Shown one piece after another: positions 46,598 to 55,861 of a stretch of DNA of 64,000 nt. The translations under genes and the position numbers were made by a program. Source of the stretch: Pseudomonas oryzihabitans NBRC 102199 (GTDB lineage Bacteria; Pseudomonadota; Gammaproteobacteria; Pseudomonadales; Pseudomonadaceae). The notes beneath the pieces were generated by a model. That model saw nothing but the letters and a program-made list of their open reading frames with translations. It made no database searches and had not been told where the DNA came from. Each line of letters begins with the position of its first letter. Position 1 is the first letter of the stretch. The stretch covers positions 186,001 to 250,000 of the forward strand of contig NZ_BBIT01000009.1 in assembly GCF_000730625.1 (NCBI RefSeq). Reading direction: 5' to 3'.

Positions 46598-47617
46598 TCA
46601 GGGGCGCGCTGCCGCGATGGCATCCACGGCTTCGCGGATCAAGGCCGGTCCGCGATAGATGAAGCCGCTGTAGAGCTGCACCAGACTGGCACCCGCCGCG
46701 ATCTTCTCCGCCGCATCCTCGCCCGACAGGATCCCGCCCGCCGCGATGATCGGCAGCCGACCACCCAGCTCGCCGGCCAGCACCCGCACCACATGGGTGC
46801 TCTTCTCGCGTACCGGGGCGCCCGACAGACCGCCGGCCTCGGCGGCATAGGGCAGATTCTCCACCCCTTCGCGACCCAGGGTGGTGTTGGTGGCGATGAT
46901 GGCGTCCATCCCGGCATCGCGGATCGCCTGGGCGGTCAGCACGATCTCTTCATCGGTCAGGTCCGGGGCGATCTTGATGGCGATGGGCACGCGGCGGCCA
47001 TGCTGGACCGCCAGGTCTTCCTGGCGCTGGCGCAGGGCTTCCAGCAGGCTCTTGAGCGCGTCGCCGAATTGCAGGCTGCGCAGGCCGGGCGTATTGGGCG
47101 AGCTGACGTTCACCGTGATGTAGCTGGCATGGGCATAGACCCGGTCCAGCCCAATCAGGTAGTCGTCCACCGCCCGCTCCACCGGAGTAGTGGCATTCTT
47201 GCCGATGTTGATCCCCAGTACGCCCCGGAAGCGGGCGGCCTTGACCCGTTCGATCAGCGCATCCACGCCCGCATTGTTGAAACCCATGCGGTTGATGATG
47301 GCGTCGGCCTGCTCCAGGCGGAACAGCCGCGGCTTGGGATTGCCCGGCTGCGGCCGCGGCGTCACGGTACCGATCTCGATGAAGCCGAAACCCAGGCCGG
47401 CAAAGCCGTCGATGGCGGCGCCGTTCTTGTCGAGTCCGGCGGCCAGGCCCACCGGATTGGGAAACTCCAGGCCCATGACCTGGACCGGTAGCCGACCCGG
47501 CCGCCGGCCGAGCCCGGTCAGGCCCAGACGACCCGCGGCACCGATCAGGTCCAGCGCCAGATCGTGCGATCCTTCGGGAGACATTTTGAAGAGCAGAGGA
47601 CGGAGCGCGTCGTACAT
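46598..47617 (-). CDS. pyrD: Dihydroorotate dehydrogenase (quinone, class 2)
   Basis: Membrane-associated FMN enzyme of pyrimidine synthesis that oxidises dihydroorotate with quinone. The 339-residue protein starts [22 protein letters not shown], the amphipathic membrane-binding N-terminus of class 2. FMN/substrate blocks are [25 protein letters not shown] (with the catalytic serine) and [10 protein letters not shown]. An in-frame start 33 bases upstream would add 11 residues and is less likely. It is convergent with rmf and divergent from the conserved hypothetical gene. Confidence 0.96.
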   Translation of the reverse strand: MYDALRPLLFKMSPEGSHDLALDLIGAAGRLGLTGLGRRPGRLPVQVMGLEFPNPVGLAAGLDKNGAAIDGFAGLGFGFIEIGTVTPRPQPGNPKPRLFRLEQADAIINRMGFNNAGVDALIERVKAARFRGVLGINIGKNATTPVERAVDDYLIGLDRVYAHASYITVNVSSPNTPGLRSLQFGDALKSLLEALRQRQEDLAVQHGRRVPIAIKIAPDLTDEEIVLTAQAIRDAGMDAIIATNTTLGREGVENLPYAAEAGGLSGAPVREKSTHVVRVLAGELGGRLPIIAAGGILSGEDAAEKIAAGASLVQLYSGFIYRGPALIREAVDAIAAARP

Positions 47618-47802
47618 GGCGGACTCACAGGCGATTCGGAAAGCGCGCATTATACAGGCTTGCCACCGGCCATACGTCGCTCGCTCCGGAGGCGAACGGT
47701 CACTCGCACAAAAGATCCTACCTTTCGGGAATCATTTGACGATAGCGCGGTCTTTCCCACGCTAGACTCGGTCGTGCAGTTCCTATCCGCCCCGGAGACC
47801 TC

Positions 47803-48678
47803 ATGAGCAACAGTGCCAACCTCCTGGGCAGCCCCTGGTCTTCGCTGGCCTTGCATCTGCATCCCTCCCTGGCCAGCCGCCGGATCCAGCGTTGCCTGGA
47901 ACGCCTGGCCGACGCCTTCGTCCCCTTGCCCGCGCCTACCGACAGCCTTTGGTGGGATGAAGGCCATCCGCTGCACCTGTTGCTCGGCTTGCCCCGCGCC
48001 GCCCTGTCCGGACCGACCCAGGAGATCAAGGGCCACGCCCATGCCCTGCTCAGTCAGTTGGTGGTCGCCGATACGCTGCAAGCCGCCGCCCTCGACCTGC
48101 GTGCCATCGATGGCCTCTGCCAGCGCCTCGGCGACAGCACGCTCGATACGGCGGTACAGCTGGAGGAACTGGCCGCCCTGCCCGCAGCGCGCGAGCAGGT
48201 GCGGATCATCGGCTATCGGGATTTCCAGGCGGCGCTCTATCGCACCTTGCCGAACCTGTCTGCGGAACAGCCCCTGCGTCTGCGCCAGGCCAGCTGGCGA
48301 GGTACCCGACTGTTCCTGGAAAACGATACGGCCACCACCCTCGCCTTCGCCAGCATCATCGCCTACGCCCGCATCCGCGGGATCGCCGTGGAGGTGCCGG
48401 CGCAGATCCAGTGCCTGCGCCTGGATCCGGCGGCCATCGACCGCCTGCAGGAGGCTTTCGCAGTCTATGCCCTGCCCAATGCGGTCTGGAACCACCCCGA
48501 CTTCATCCAGGTGCTGCTGGGCCTGAAGCTCGACTATGCGCGCCTGCCACTGCCCGCCCCGGGCCAGGATCTGGAGTGGTTGCTGCTGCCCAGCGAGCTG
48601 GCGAGTACCCGGGTCCTCAGCGAGATTCTCGAACGCCTGGGCGCTGCCGAGGTGATCGGCTACCTGCAGGCGCTCTAG
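47803..48678 (+). CDS. Conserved hypothetical protein beside pyrD
   Basis: A 291-residue cytoplasmic protein that I cannot place in a named family with certainty. It has no signal peptide or membrane segment. The chain alternates hydrophobic and charged stretches, with CLERLADAFVPL, DEGHPLHLLLGLPRAALSG and SWRGTRLFLENDTATTLAFASIIAYARIR as recognisable blocks. It is divergent from pyrD and convergent with the phytochrome operon, seven bases from bphO. From memory, a gene of this size follows pyrD in P. aeruginosa too, so it is probably a Pseudomonas-wide gene of unknown function. Confidence 0.8.
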   Translation: MSNSANLLGSPWSSLALHLHPSLASRRIQRCLERLADAFVPLPAPTDSLWWDEGHPLHLLLGLPRAALSGPTQEIKGHAHALLSQLVVADTLQAAALDLRAIDGLCQRLGDSTLDTAVQLEELAALPAAREQVRIIGYRDFQAALYRTLPNLSAEQPLRLRQASWRGTRLFLENDTATTLAFASIIAYARIRGIAVEVPAQIQCLRLDPAAIDRLQEAFAVYALPNAVWNHPDFIQVLLGLKLDYARLPLPAPGQDLEWLLLPSELASTRVLSEILERLGAAEVIGYLQAL

Positions 48679-48685
48679 AGACCGC

Positions 48686-49255
48686 TCAGGGGGCGGCTAC
48701 CGCCGGCGCATGTCGCTGCCCCGCCGCCAGAAAGACCTCGAAGGCTAGCCGCTGGCCGGCCAGCATCGCCGGATGCAGGCGCGCATCGCTGCCCGCCTCG
48801 TCCAGACGCTGCAGAAAGCCTGGCCAGGCGCCCTTGGGCGGCACGTGGCCCAGATAGGCCCGGGCGTCGCGCACCGCCTCGTCGGGACTCTCGCCGGCAT
48901 GGCGATCCAGCATTCGCGACCCCAGCCGAGACCCTTCGAGGACATAGGCCACCCCCCAGCACTCGCCTTCGTCGAGCAGGCGCTCGAGGATGACGGGTTC
49001 GGGCTGCTCGGCGGCCAGGCGCTGCAGATCCTCTGCCAGCACCCCGGTGCGGCGACGCTCCGCCCAGTCGGGCAGCAGGCGCTGGATGCCGGAGCGCTCC
49101 AGCAGGTCTTCCAGACCGATCAGGGCCTGGGCATGGGCCTGCAGAAAGGCGGTGTAATGCAGCCGGGTCTGCAGCGCATAGCGGCCAAAGGTCGCATCGA
49201 CCTGCTCGTGCAGGGCACCGCCCTCGGCGCGCAACATTTCACGGATGGAGGACAC
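48686..49255 (-). CDS. bphO: Biliverdin-producing heme oxygenase
   Basis: Makes biliverdin, the phytochrome chromophore, from heme. The 189-residue protein has the proximal histidine at His16 in RAEGGALHEQVD and the distal-helix glycine-rich segment VAYVLEGSRLGSRML, both typical of the BphO/PigA group. It is the last gene of the operon, 27 bases after the hybrid kinase gene. Placing chromophore synthesis beside the apoprotein is common; here two signalling genes lie between them. Confidence 0.93.
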   Translation of the reverse strand: MSSIREMLRAEGGALHEQVDATFGRYALQTRLHYTAFLQAHAQALIGLEDLLERSGIQRLLPDWAERRRTGVLAEDLQRLAAEQPEPVILERLLDEGECWGVAYVLEGSRLGSRMLDRHAGESPDEAVRDARAYLGHVPPKGAWPGFLQRLDEAGSDARLHPAMLAGQRLAFEVFLAAGQRHAPAVAAP

Positions 49256-49282
49256 GCAAATACCTCAAGTTGGCGCCGGCCT

Positions 49283-51694
49283 TCAGAGCGGCGAAGGCTG
49301 GGGCTTCTCGCCGCGCAGGGCGGCCTGCAGCCGGGCTGCCAGGTCGGCCTCGCGAAAGGGCTTGGGAACGATGAAGGATTGTTCGGGATCGAGTTCGCCC
49401 AGTTCGGCATAGCCGGTGATGAAGACCACCGGCAACTGCGGCAGCCGCTTGCGCACCTGGCGGGCCAGTTCGGCACCGTTCATGCCGGGCATGGCGAAAT
49501 CGGCCAGCAGCAGATCGATCTGGGGATCGCGCTCCAGCGCACTCAGGGCGGCGAAGCCATTGCTGGCCTCCACCACCTGATAGCCGAGATCGGCCAGCAG
49601 CGCGGCGGTCACGTTGCGTACCGCGTGGTCGTCGTCGACCAGCAGGATGCGGCGCTCGGCGGCCTGCTCGTCGCGCCCCAGGGCCGGTAGCCCGATCGGA
49701 TCCTGGGCATCCTCCGCCTCGGTACGCGGCAGATAGACCAGCACCGTGGTGCCACTGCCCATCTGCGTCTCGATGCGGACCCCGCCACCGGACTGCTTGG
49801 CGAAGCCGAACACCTGGGCCAGGCCCAGACCGGAGCCCTTGCCCACCTCCTTGGTGGTGAAGAAGGGTTCGAAGGCCTTGGCCAGCACCTCTTCGCTCAT
49901 CCCGGTACCGGAATCCTGCACCGCCAGCAGCACGTATTCGCCCGGTTCGGGTTCCTCGGGACGCTGCGGCGGCTCGCTGATGGTCTGGTTGGAGGTGCTC
50001 AGGCGCAGGGTGCCGCCGACCGCCATGGCATCCCGGGCATTGATCGCCAGGTTGAGGATGATGAGTTCGATCTGGGTCGGGTCGACCAGGGCGTGCCAGC
50101 AATCGGCGCGCAGGTGGGTCTCGATCCAGACACTGCCGCCCATGGTACTGCGCAGCAGCTCGAGCATGCCCTCGACGGTTTCATTGAGCTTGACCGGCTT
50201 GGGCGCCAGCCGCTGGCGACGGGAAAAGGCCAGCAGCTGGGCGGTGAGCTTGGCGCCCCGCTCGCCCGCTTCGCGGATGTTCTGCACCCGTCCCTGGGTC
50301 TTGTCGCTGGCCGCCAGGCGCGTCAGGTCGCGCTCGAGGAAGCTGGCGCTGCTGAGCACCACGGTGAGCAGGTTGTTGAAGTCATGGGCCACGCCCGCCG
50401 TGAGCTGACCCACGGCTTCCAGCCGCTGCATCTGCTGCAGGGTCGCCTCGACCCGCTCGCGCTCGTCGATCTGCTCGCGCAGCTGGCGGTTCGCTGCAGC
50501 CAGCTCTTCCATCGCCAGGACTTCCGAGGAGATGTCGCGCCCGGAGCAATAGGTCATGCCGGCATCCGGTACCGCCGTCCAGGAAATCCAGCGATAGCTG
50601 CCGTCACGATGGCGGATGCGGTTGACGAAGCGCTGGCTGGTCGCGCCGGTGGCCAGCTGCTTGAGTTCGTTGTCGGTGATGAAGCGCTCGTCGGGATGCA
50701 CCAGCGCCAGCAGCGAGGAGTCCAGCAACTCCACCCGCGACCAGCCCAGGTTTTCTTCCCAGGCCGGGTTGAGCGCCACCAGGGTGCCATCGGGCTTGCA
50801 CACCAGCAGCAGATCGCGGGTGAGGTCCCAGGTCCGATCGCGCTCCCGGGTACGTTCTTCGACGCGCTCGCCGAGACTGACGTTGAGCCGCTCGAGCTTT
50901 TCCGCGGCATCGCGCTGCTGGGTGATGTCGAGCATCACGCCCAGAAAGCGGGTGCAGACGCCGGCGTCGAAGAAGGGCTGGCCGCGGGTCTCGACCCAGC
51001 GCTGGGCGCCGTTGTCCAGGCGAATGCGGTATTCGCTGCGATAGTCGTCGTCGCGCTCATCGGCGCTCGCCTGGCGGACCGTATGCAGAAAGCGCTCGAG
51101 GCCATCGCTGCCGCACAGCCGTTCGAAGACCTCGAGATCGACCACCGCATCGGCCGGCAGCCCGAACATGGCCTTGCAGCGCTCATCCCAGACCAGGGTA
51201 CGACTGGCCGGCAAATACTCCCACATGCCCAGCCGGGAGGCGTCCATGGCCAGGCGCGACCTGACCTCCAGGCTGTGCAGGGCTTCTTCGGCGCGGCGCC
51301 GCTCGCGGCGCTCGTGCACCACCAGCAATGCCCGCTCGACCGCCTTGGCCAGGAGCTCCATGCTCTGCTTGAGCACATAGTCGTTGGCGCCCAGGCGCAT
51401 CATCTCCACGGCGTGCACTTCACCGAAGATGCCCGAGACGAAGATGAAAGGCGTTTCCGGCGCCAGCGCCCGCGCCACGCGCAGGGCCTCGGCACCGGAG
51501 AAGCCCGGCAGGATGATGTCGGAAAGGATGATGTCGTAGGTCTGCTGGCTCAGGGCCAGGGTGAGACCGGTACGCTCGTAGACGATCTTGGATTGCAGCT
51601 CGAAGCCGTGCCTTTCCAGCTCGATCAGGATCAGCTCGGCGTCGAGCTTGCTGTCCTCTACCAGGAGGATCTTGATCTGTTTCGAGAGGGGCAT
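49283..51694 (-). CDS. Hybrid histidine kinase with receivers at both ends
   Basis: An 803-residue signalling protein. Domains in order: N-terminal receiver (about 6-125, phosphoacceptor Asp59), PAS with PAC (about 143-260), second PAS (about 285-395), HisKA with His437 in GVAHDFNNLL, HATPase_c, and a C-terminal receiver with Asp732. There is no membrane segment, so it is cytoplasmic. A GTG at 51788-51790 would add 32 residues and abut the preceding gene's stop; the ATG at 51692-51694 is preferred because the receiver fold starts there, though neither has a strong ribosome-binding site. It follows the single-domain regulator in the phytochrome operon and probably takes phosphate from the phytochrome. 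Confidence 0.92.
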   Translation of the reverse strand: MPLSKQIKILLVEDSKLDAELILIELERHGFELQSKIVYERTGLTLALSQQTYDIILSDIILPGFSGAEALRVARALAPETPFIFVSGIFGEVHAVEMMRLGANDYVLKQSMELLAKAVERALLVVHERRERRRAEEALHSLEVRSRLAMDASRLGMWEYLPASRTLVWDERCKAMFGLPADAVVDLEVFERLCGSDGLERFLHTVRQASADERDDDYRSEYRIRLDNGAQRWVETRGQPFFDAGVCTRFLGVMLDITQQRDAAEKLERLNVSLGERVEERTRERDRTWDLTRDLLLVCKPDGTLVALNPAWEENLGWSRVELLDSSLLALVHPDERFITDNELKQLATGATSQRFVNRIRHRDGSYRWISWTAVPDAGMTYCSGRDISSEVLAMEELAAANRQLREQIDERERVEATLQQMQRLEAVGQLTAGVAHDFNNLLTVVLSSASFLERDLTRLAASDKTQGRVQNIREAGERGAKLTAQLLAFSRRQRLAPKPVKLNETVEGMLELLRSTMGGSVWIETHLRADCWHALVDPTQIELIILNLAINARDAMAVGGTLRLSTSNQTISEPPQRPEEPEPGEYVLLAVQDSGTGMSEEVLAKAFEPFFTTKEVGKGSGLGLAQVFGFAKQSGGGVRIETQMGSGTTVLVYLPRTEAEDAQDPIGLPALGRDEQAAERRILLVDDDHAVRNVTAALLADLGYQVVEASNGFAALSALERDPQIDLLLADFAMPGMNGAELARQVRKRLPQLPVVFITGYAELGELDPEQSFIVPKPFREADLAARLQAALRGEKPQPSPL

Positions 51695-51793
51695 AAACGG
51701 ACGTCGGCCTTGGATCTGTTCGCTCAGGGGAGCCGGGTCGCGCATATCTGCCGGTCGCGGATGACTGGATACGGATGCACTTATTTTCACTCG

Positions 51794-52255
51794 CTAACGG
51801 CCAATGCGCCTGGCGACACGGCGCGATCCTGGCGGCGGCTCGTTGAGTACGGCCCAGAACACGCCGAGGTCACTGATCGCGGCAACGAAATCACGGAATT
51901 CGACCGGCTTGACCACGTAGGCGTTCACGCCCAGTTCGTAGGCCTTTTCCAGATCGGGCTCCTCCCGCGACGACGTCAGCATGACCACGGGGATACTGCA
52001 CAGCTCCGGGGTACCACGCACCAGGTCCAGCACCTCGAGGCCATCGACCTTGGGCAGCTTGAGATCCAGCAGCATCACGGCGGGATTGCCCGGCTCGCGA
52101 TCGGCATAGGGCTCGCGGCGCAACAGGTAATCGACCGCCTCGGCGCCGTCACGCAGGACCACGACATCGTTGGCCAACTGGCTGCGCTCCAGAGCCACCA
52201 GGGTGAGCTCCAGATCGTGCGGATTGTCTTCGACCAGCACAATGGGTTTGAGCAT
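51794..52255 (-). CDS. Single-domain response regulator of the phytochrome operon
   Basis: A 153-residue receiver-only regulator. The phosphoacceptor is Asp64 in LLDLKLPKVDG, with acidic residues in VLVEDNPHD and Lys116 in YVVKPV. It belongs to the Rcp1-like regulators that pair with phytochromes and dimerise through the face used by LVEDNPHDLEL. It begins eight bases after bphP. No output domain is present, so it most likely passes phosphate on, perhaps to the hybrid kinase that follows. Confidence 0.92.
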   Translation of the reverse strand: MLKPIVLVEDNPHDLELTLVALERSQLANDVVVLRDGAEAVDYLLRREPYADREPGNPAVMLLDLKLPKVDGLEVLDLVRGTPELCSIPVVMLTSSREEPDLEKAYELGVNAYVVKPVEFRDFVAAISDLGVFWAVLNEPPPGSRRVARRIGR

Positions 52256-52263
52256 GAATAGAA

Positions 52264-54582
52264 CTACCTTTTGTGTACCGGCGACGGTCGTTGTTTGGGA
52301 AGGGCGAAATAGAAGGTCGCGCCCTCGCCTATGGCACCCTCGGCCCAGACGCGACCGTCATGGCGCTCGATGATGCGTCTGACACTGGCCAGACCGATGC
52401 CGACCCCTTCGAACTCATCGGCATGGTGCAGGCGCTGGAAGACGCCGAACAGCTTGCCCACATAATCCATGTTGAAACCGACGCCGTTGTCCCGGACAAA
52501 GATGATGTCCTCGGAATCGCTCGGCAAGGTGCCGATCTCGATCACCGCCGGCTCTTCGTAGCGACTGTATTTGATGGCATTGGCCAGCAGATTGCGCAAG
52601 GCGAGATGGACGAAGGCGGCATCGGCGATGACGACAGGCAGGGGGCCGATGTGCCACTCCACCTGCCGCTCGGCATAGTCCGGCGCCATCTCTTCGCGGA
52701 TGGCTTCCACCAGGGCGGTGAGATTGACGTCGGAATAGCGGATCGCGGCCCGCCCCATCTGCGAGAAGCTCAGCAGGTTGTCCACCAGGCTGCCGGCGAA
52801 GCGTGCCGACGAACCGATGTTCTCCAGGAAGCGCCGCCCCCGGTCCGACAGCTTGCCACCCTCGATGTCGCCAAGCAGCTCGGCATAGCCGGCGATGTGG
52901 CGCAGCGGCGCCCGCAGGTCGTGGGACACGCTGTAGGAAAAGGCCGCCAGTTCCTTGTTGCTGCGCTGCAGCTCCTCGGCCAGCTCGGCCATCTCCTCGG
53001 CCTTGCGCAGGACGATCCCGCGCACCGCGTTGCGCAATTCGATGGCGCTTTCCAGCTCCAGCGGCGACCAGGGTAGCGACAGCCCGCGCACCGTCTCCTG
53101 CCAGAGCACGAAACTCTGCCGCGGCGACAGGCGCCCGTCGCTGCCTTCCTGCTTGGTCGGCCGGCCGGCCCAGTTGACCACCTGCACCAGCTCGCTGCGG
53201 AACCAGATCAGGTAGTGTGAATGCAATTCGGAAATGGGGACGGCGAGCACCCCGGCCGCATGCTGGGCCAGTTGGGGGAGCTCGGCGATGTCCTTGGCCA
53301 GGTTGTCGGTGACGAAGTGGTCCTTGACGTTGACCGACAGCCACTCGACCAGGCTGTCCACCACCTCGCGCGGCGGTACCTGGCCGATCAGCTCGGTCCC
53401 GTCGGAGGAGATGATGGCGGCGCCCTGCGCCCGGGCGAAATCCAGGAAGACCTGCGGCAGCTCCAATAGTCCCTGGCAGACGCTGTCGCGGTCGGCCATG
53501 GTCGAGAGCATCTGCACCATGGATTGGCGCAGCGCCAGCCGGCGATCGGATTCCGCATGGGTCTCGGCGGCATCGATCTGCAGCGACAGCACCCGGCCGA
53601 ACAGCTCGCAGGCGGTACGCGTCTGGAAGGACACCCGCTGGGGTTGACGGTCATGGCAGAGCACCAGGCCCCAGAGGCGATCACCGACCACGATGGAGAT
53701 GGACATGGACGCCAGGGTGCCCATGTTCCTCATGTACTGCAGGTGCACCGGCGACACGCTGCGCAGCTGCGCGAAGCTGAGATCCAGCGGCTGCCCGGTC
53801 AGCGGATTGGTCTGCGGCTGCAACGGCGAGGGCTGGTAGTAGGCGTTGCCGATCACCCGGATGCGGTTGGCCAGGTACAGGCGACGCGCCTGGGCGGGAA
53901 TGTCCGAAGCGGGAAATCTCAGGCCCAGATAGCTGGGTACCCCGGGATCGCACTCCTCGGCCAGCACCTGCCCATGACCGTCCTCGTCGAATCGATAGAT
54001 CATGGTGTGGTCGAAACCGGAAATACGCTTGGCTTCGCGCACCGCGAGCTTGGCGATGGCGTCGACGGTTTCGGCCTGATGCAGCTGTTCGATGAACACC
54101 CGCACCATGGGGTAGAGGGTATTGAGACCGAGACGGCTGTCCACCGGCGCCTCGAATTCGACGATCAGCACCCCGCCGAAACGGTGCATGAACAGCGCGA
54201 AGGTCTGCTGCCGCGGTCCCAGGGTCACATCGCCCTGATAGATGGGGTTCTGCTCTTCCTGGGTCAGGGCACCGAGCATGGCCGGCAGATCCCGTTCCGG
54301 CAGCAATTCGCCGAGGGTGCGACCCAGCACCTCCTCCACGGCGACCCCGAGGTACTCGCGGACGTTGGCACTGGCCTGGACGATGCGCAGAGCCGGCTCT
54401 TCCACGGCGAACAGGAAGCCATGTTCCTGGATACTGCCGGGAATATGGATCGGCTCGTTGGCGCAATCGGCCAGAGCGTCGGGCTGCGTCTTGGAGGGTG
54501 ACTCGAGCGCCAAACCGGGAACCTCATGTGATCGGAAAGAAGCGCAGGGAAAGCGGTGCGCCGAAACGGAAACAAAGGTCAT
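52264..54582 (-). CDS. bphP: Bacteriophytochrome (red-light sensor histidine kinase)
   Basis: A 772-residue photosensor. The biliverdin-binding cysteine is Cys40 in ADCANEPIHIPGSIQ, followed by PAS (to about 130), GAF with the FPASDIPAQARRLY chromophore motif, and PHY (about 340-525, with the tongue element WAGRPTKQ). The C-terminal kinase has His554 in SHDLRAPLRHI, the N-box NLLANAIKYS and the G-boxes DNGVGF and GVGIGLA. The output is a canonical HisKA/HATPase unit. It is the first gene of a four-gene operon ending in bphO and lies divergent from the alpha/beta hydrolase gene across 145 bases. Confidence 0.95.
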   Translation of the reverse strand: MTFVSVSAHRFPCASFRSHEVPGLALESPSKTQPDALADCANEPIHIPGSIQEHGFLFAVEEPALRIVQASANVREYLGVAVEEVLGRTLGELLPERDLPAMLGALTQEEQNPIYQGDVTLGPRQQTFALFMHRFGGVLIVEFEAPVDSRLGLNTLYPMVRVFIEQLHQAETVDAIAKLAVREAKRISGFDHTMIYRFDEDGHGQVLAEECDPGVPSYLGLRFPASDIPAQARRLYLANRIRVIGNAYYQPSPLQPQTNPLTGQPLDLSFAQLRSVSPVHLQYMRNMGTLASMSISIVVGDRLWGLVLCHDRQPQRVSFQTRTACELFGRVLSLQIDAAETHAESDRRLALRQSMVQMLSTMADRDSVCQGLLELPQVFLDFARAQGAAIISSDGTELIGQVPPREVVDSLVEWLSVNVKDHFVTDNLAKDIAELPQLAQHAAGVLAVPISELHSHYLIWFRSELVQVVNWAGRPTKQEGSDGRLSPRQSFVLWQETVRGLSLPWSPLELESAIELRNAVRGIVLRKAEEMAELAEELQRSNKELAAFSYSVSHDLRAPLRHIAGYAELLGDIEGGKLSDRGRRFLENIGSSARFAGSLVDNLLSFSQMGRAAIRYSDVNLTALVEAIREEMAPDYAERQVEWHIGPLPVVIADAAFVHLALRNLLANAIKYSRYEEPAVIEIGTLPSDSEDIIFVRDNGVGFNMDYVGKLFGVFQRLHHADEFEGVGIGLASVRRIIERHDGRVWAEGAIGEGATFYFALPKQRPSPVHKR

Positions 54583-54727
54583 TCAGACTATCAGACCCTG
54601 GGCAGGAGGCGAAGCGAAACGGCGCGCAGCCTGGAGAGCGACATGCGCGGCGACACTGTCTCGCCGCGGGTTGGAATCTTCTCCGCCGGCCTTCGGTCGG
54701 AGCTGGTTTAGCCCCAGGATCCTGCCC

Positions 54728-55753
54728 ATGTCCTTGCGCCGCGCCCTCCCCCTGGCCGCCCTGCTGCTGAGTCCGCTCAGTCAGGCCGAGCCCCTCTACG
54801 GCGAACGTCTCGAAGGCTTCGACTACGACTATCCGGTCAAGACCTTCAGCTTCGACTCCCAGCGCCAACCGTTGGAAATGGCCTATCTCGACGTCGCGCC
54901 GAGCGGAAAACCGAACGGCCGGACCCTGGTGCTGTTGCACGGCAAGAACTTCTGCGCCGGCACCTGGGCGCAGAGCATCCAGGTGCTGAGCGCTGCCGGC
55001 TATCGGATCGTGGCCCCGGACCAGATCGGTTTCTGCAAATCCAGCAAGCCAGCCCACTATCAGTACAGCTTCCAGCAGCTGGCCGCCAATACCCGGGCGC
55101 TGCTCGACCACCTGGGCATCGCCCGGGCGACCCTGATCGGCCATTCGACCGGCGGCATGCTCGCGACCCGCTACGCCCTGCTCTATCCCGACGCCACCGA
55201 ACAGCTGGTGCTGGTCAACCCCATTGGCCTCGAGGACTGGAAGGCCCTGGGCGTACCCTATCGCAGCGTCGACCAGTGGTACGCCCGGGAGCTGAAGACC
55301 TCCGCCGACGGCATCCGCGACTACGAGCGCAGCACCTACTACGCCGGCCAGTGGTCCCCGGCCTACGAACGCTGGGTGACGATGCTCGCCGGTCTCAACA
55401 ACGGCCCCGGCAAGGAAAGGGTCGCCTGGAACTCGGCCCTGATCTACGACATGATCTACAGCCAACCGGTGGTCTACGAATTCGCCCGACTGCGCATGCC
55501 CACCCTGCTCATGATCGGCCAGCGAGATACCACCGCCATCGGCAAGGACGCCGCGCCGGCCGCCATCAAGGCGCAGCTGGGTCATTATCCCGAACTGGGC
55601 AAGGCGGCAGCGCGGCGCATCCCCCGGGCGACCCTGGTGGAATTCGAGGACCTGGGCCACGCGCCCCAGATGCAGGCACCGGAGCGCTTTCACCAGGCCC
55701 TGCTGCAGGGGCTGAGCGCCCTCAAGGCATCCTCGACGCAGCCCCAGCCCTGA
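54728..55753 (+). CDS. Exported alpha/beta hydrolase
   Basis: A 341-residue protein with a signal peptide (MSLRRALPLAALLLSPLSQA). The nucleophile is Ser140 in LIGHSTGGM and the histidine is His311 in EDLGHAPQM; the oxyanion block is LVLLHGKNFCAGTW. The sequence resembles exported hydrolases often annotated as epoxide hydrolase or proline iminopeptidase relatives, and the substrate cannot be named. The ATG at 54728 is chosen because the signal peptide starts there; a longer frame overlaps the bphP gene. A strong terminator follows. Confidence 0.88.
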   Translation: MSLRRALPLAALLLSPLSQAEPLYGERLEGFDYDYPVKTFSFDSQRQPLEMAYLDVAPSGKPNGRTLVLLHGKNFCAGTWAQSIQVLSAAGYRIVAPDQIGFCKSSKPAHYQYSFQQLAANTRALLDHLGIARATLIGHSTGGMLATRYALLYPDATEQLVLVNPIGLEDWKALGVPYRSVDQWYARELKTSADGIRDYERSTYYAGQWSPAYERWVTMLAGLNNGPGKERVAWNSALIYDMIYSQPVVYEFARLRMPTLLMIGQRDTTAIGKDAAPAAIKAQLGHYPELGKAAARRIPRATLVEFEDLGHAPQMQAPERFHQALLQGLSALKASSTQPQP

Positions 55754-55776
55754 TCGAATCCGAACGATGAAAAAAA

Positions 55777-55807
55777 GCGGCGTACCCGAGGGTACGCCGC
55801 TTTTTTT
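55777..55807. terminator. Bidirectional terminator between hydrolase and gdhB
   Basis: GCGGCGTACCC (55777-55787) pairs with GGTACGCCGC (55791-55800). A-rich and T-rich tracts flank the stem (AAAAAA before, TTTTTTT after), so it can stop transcription from both convergent genes. Confidence 0.92.
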
Positions 55808-55861
55808 CATGCCCTGAGAGACGACGCTGCCCACGAACGCCATTCGTGGGCAGCGCCTGCC

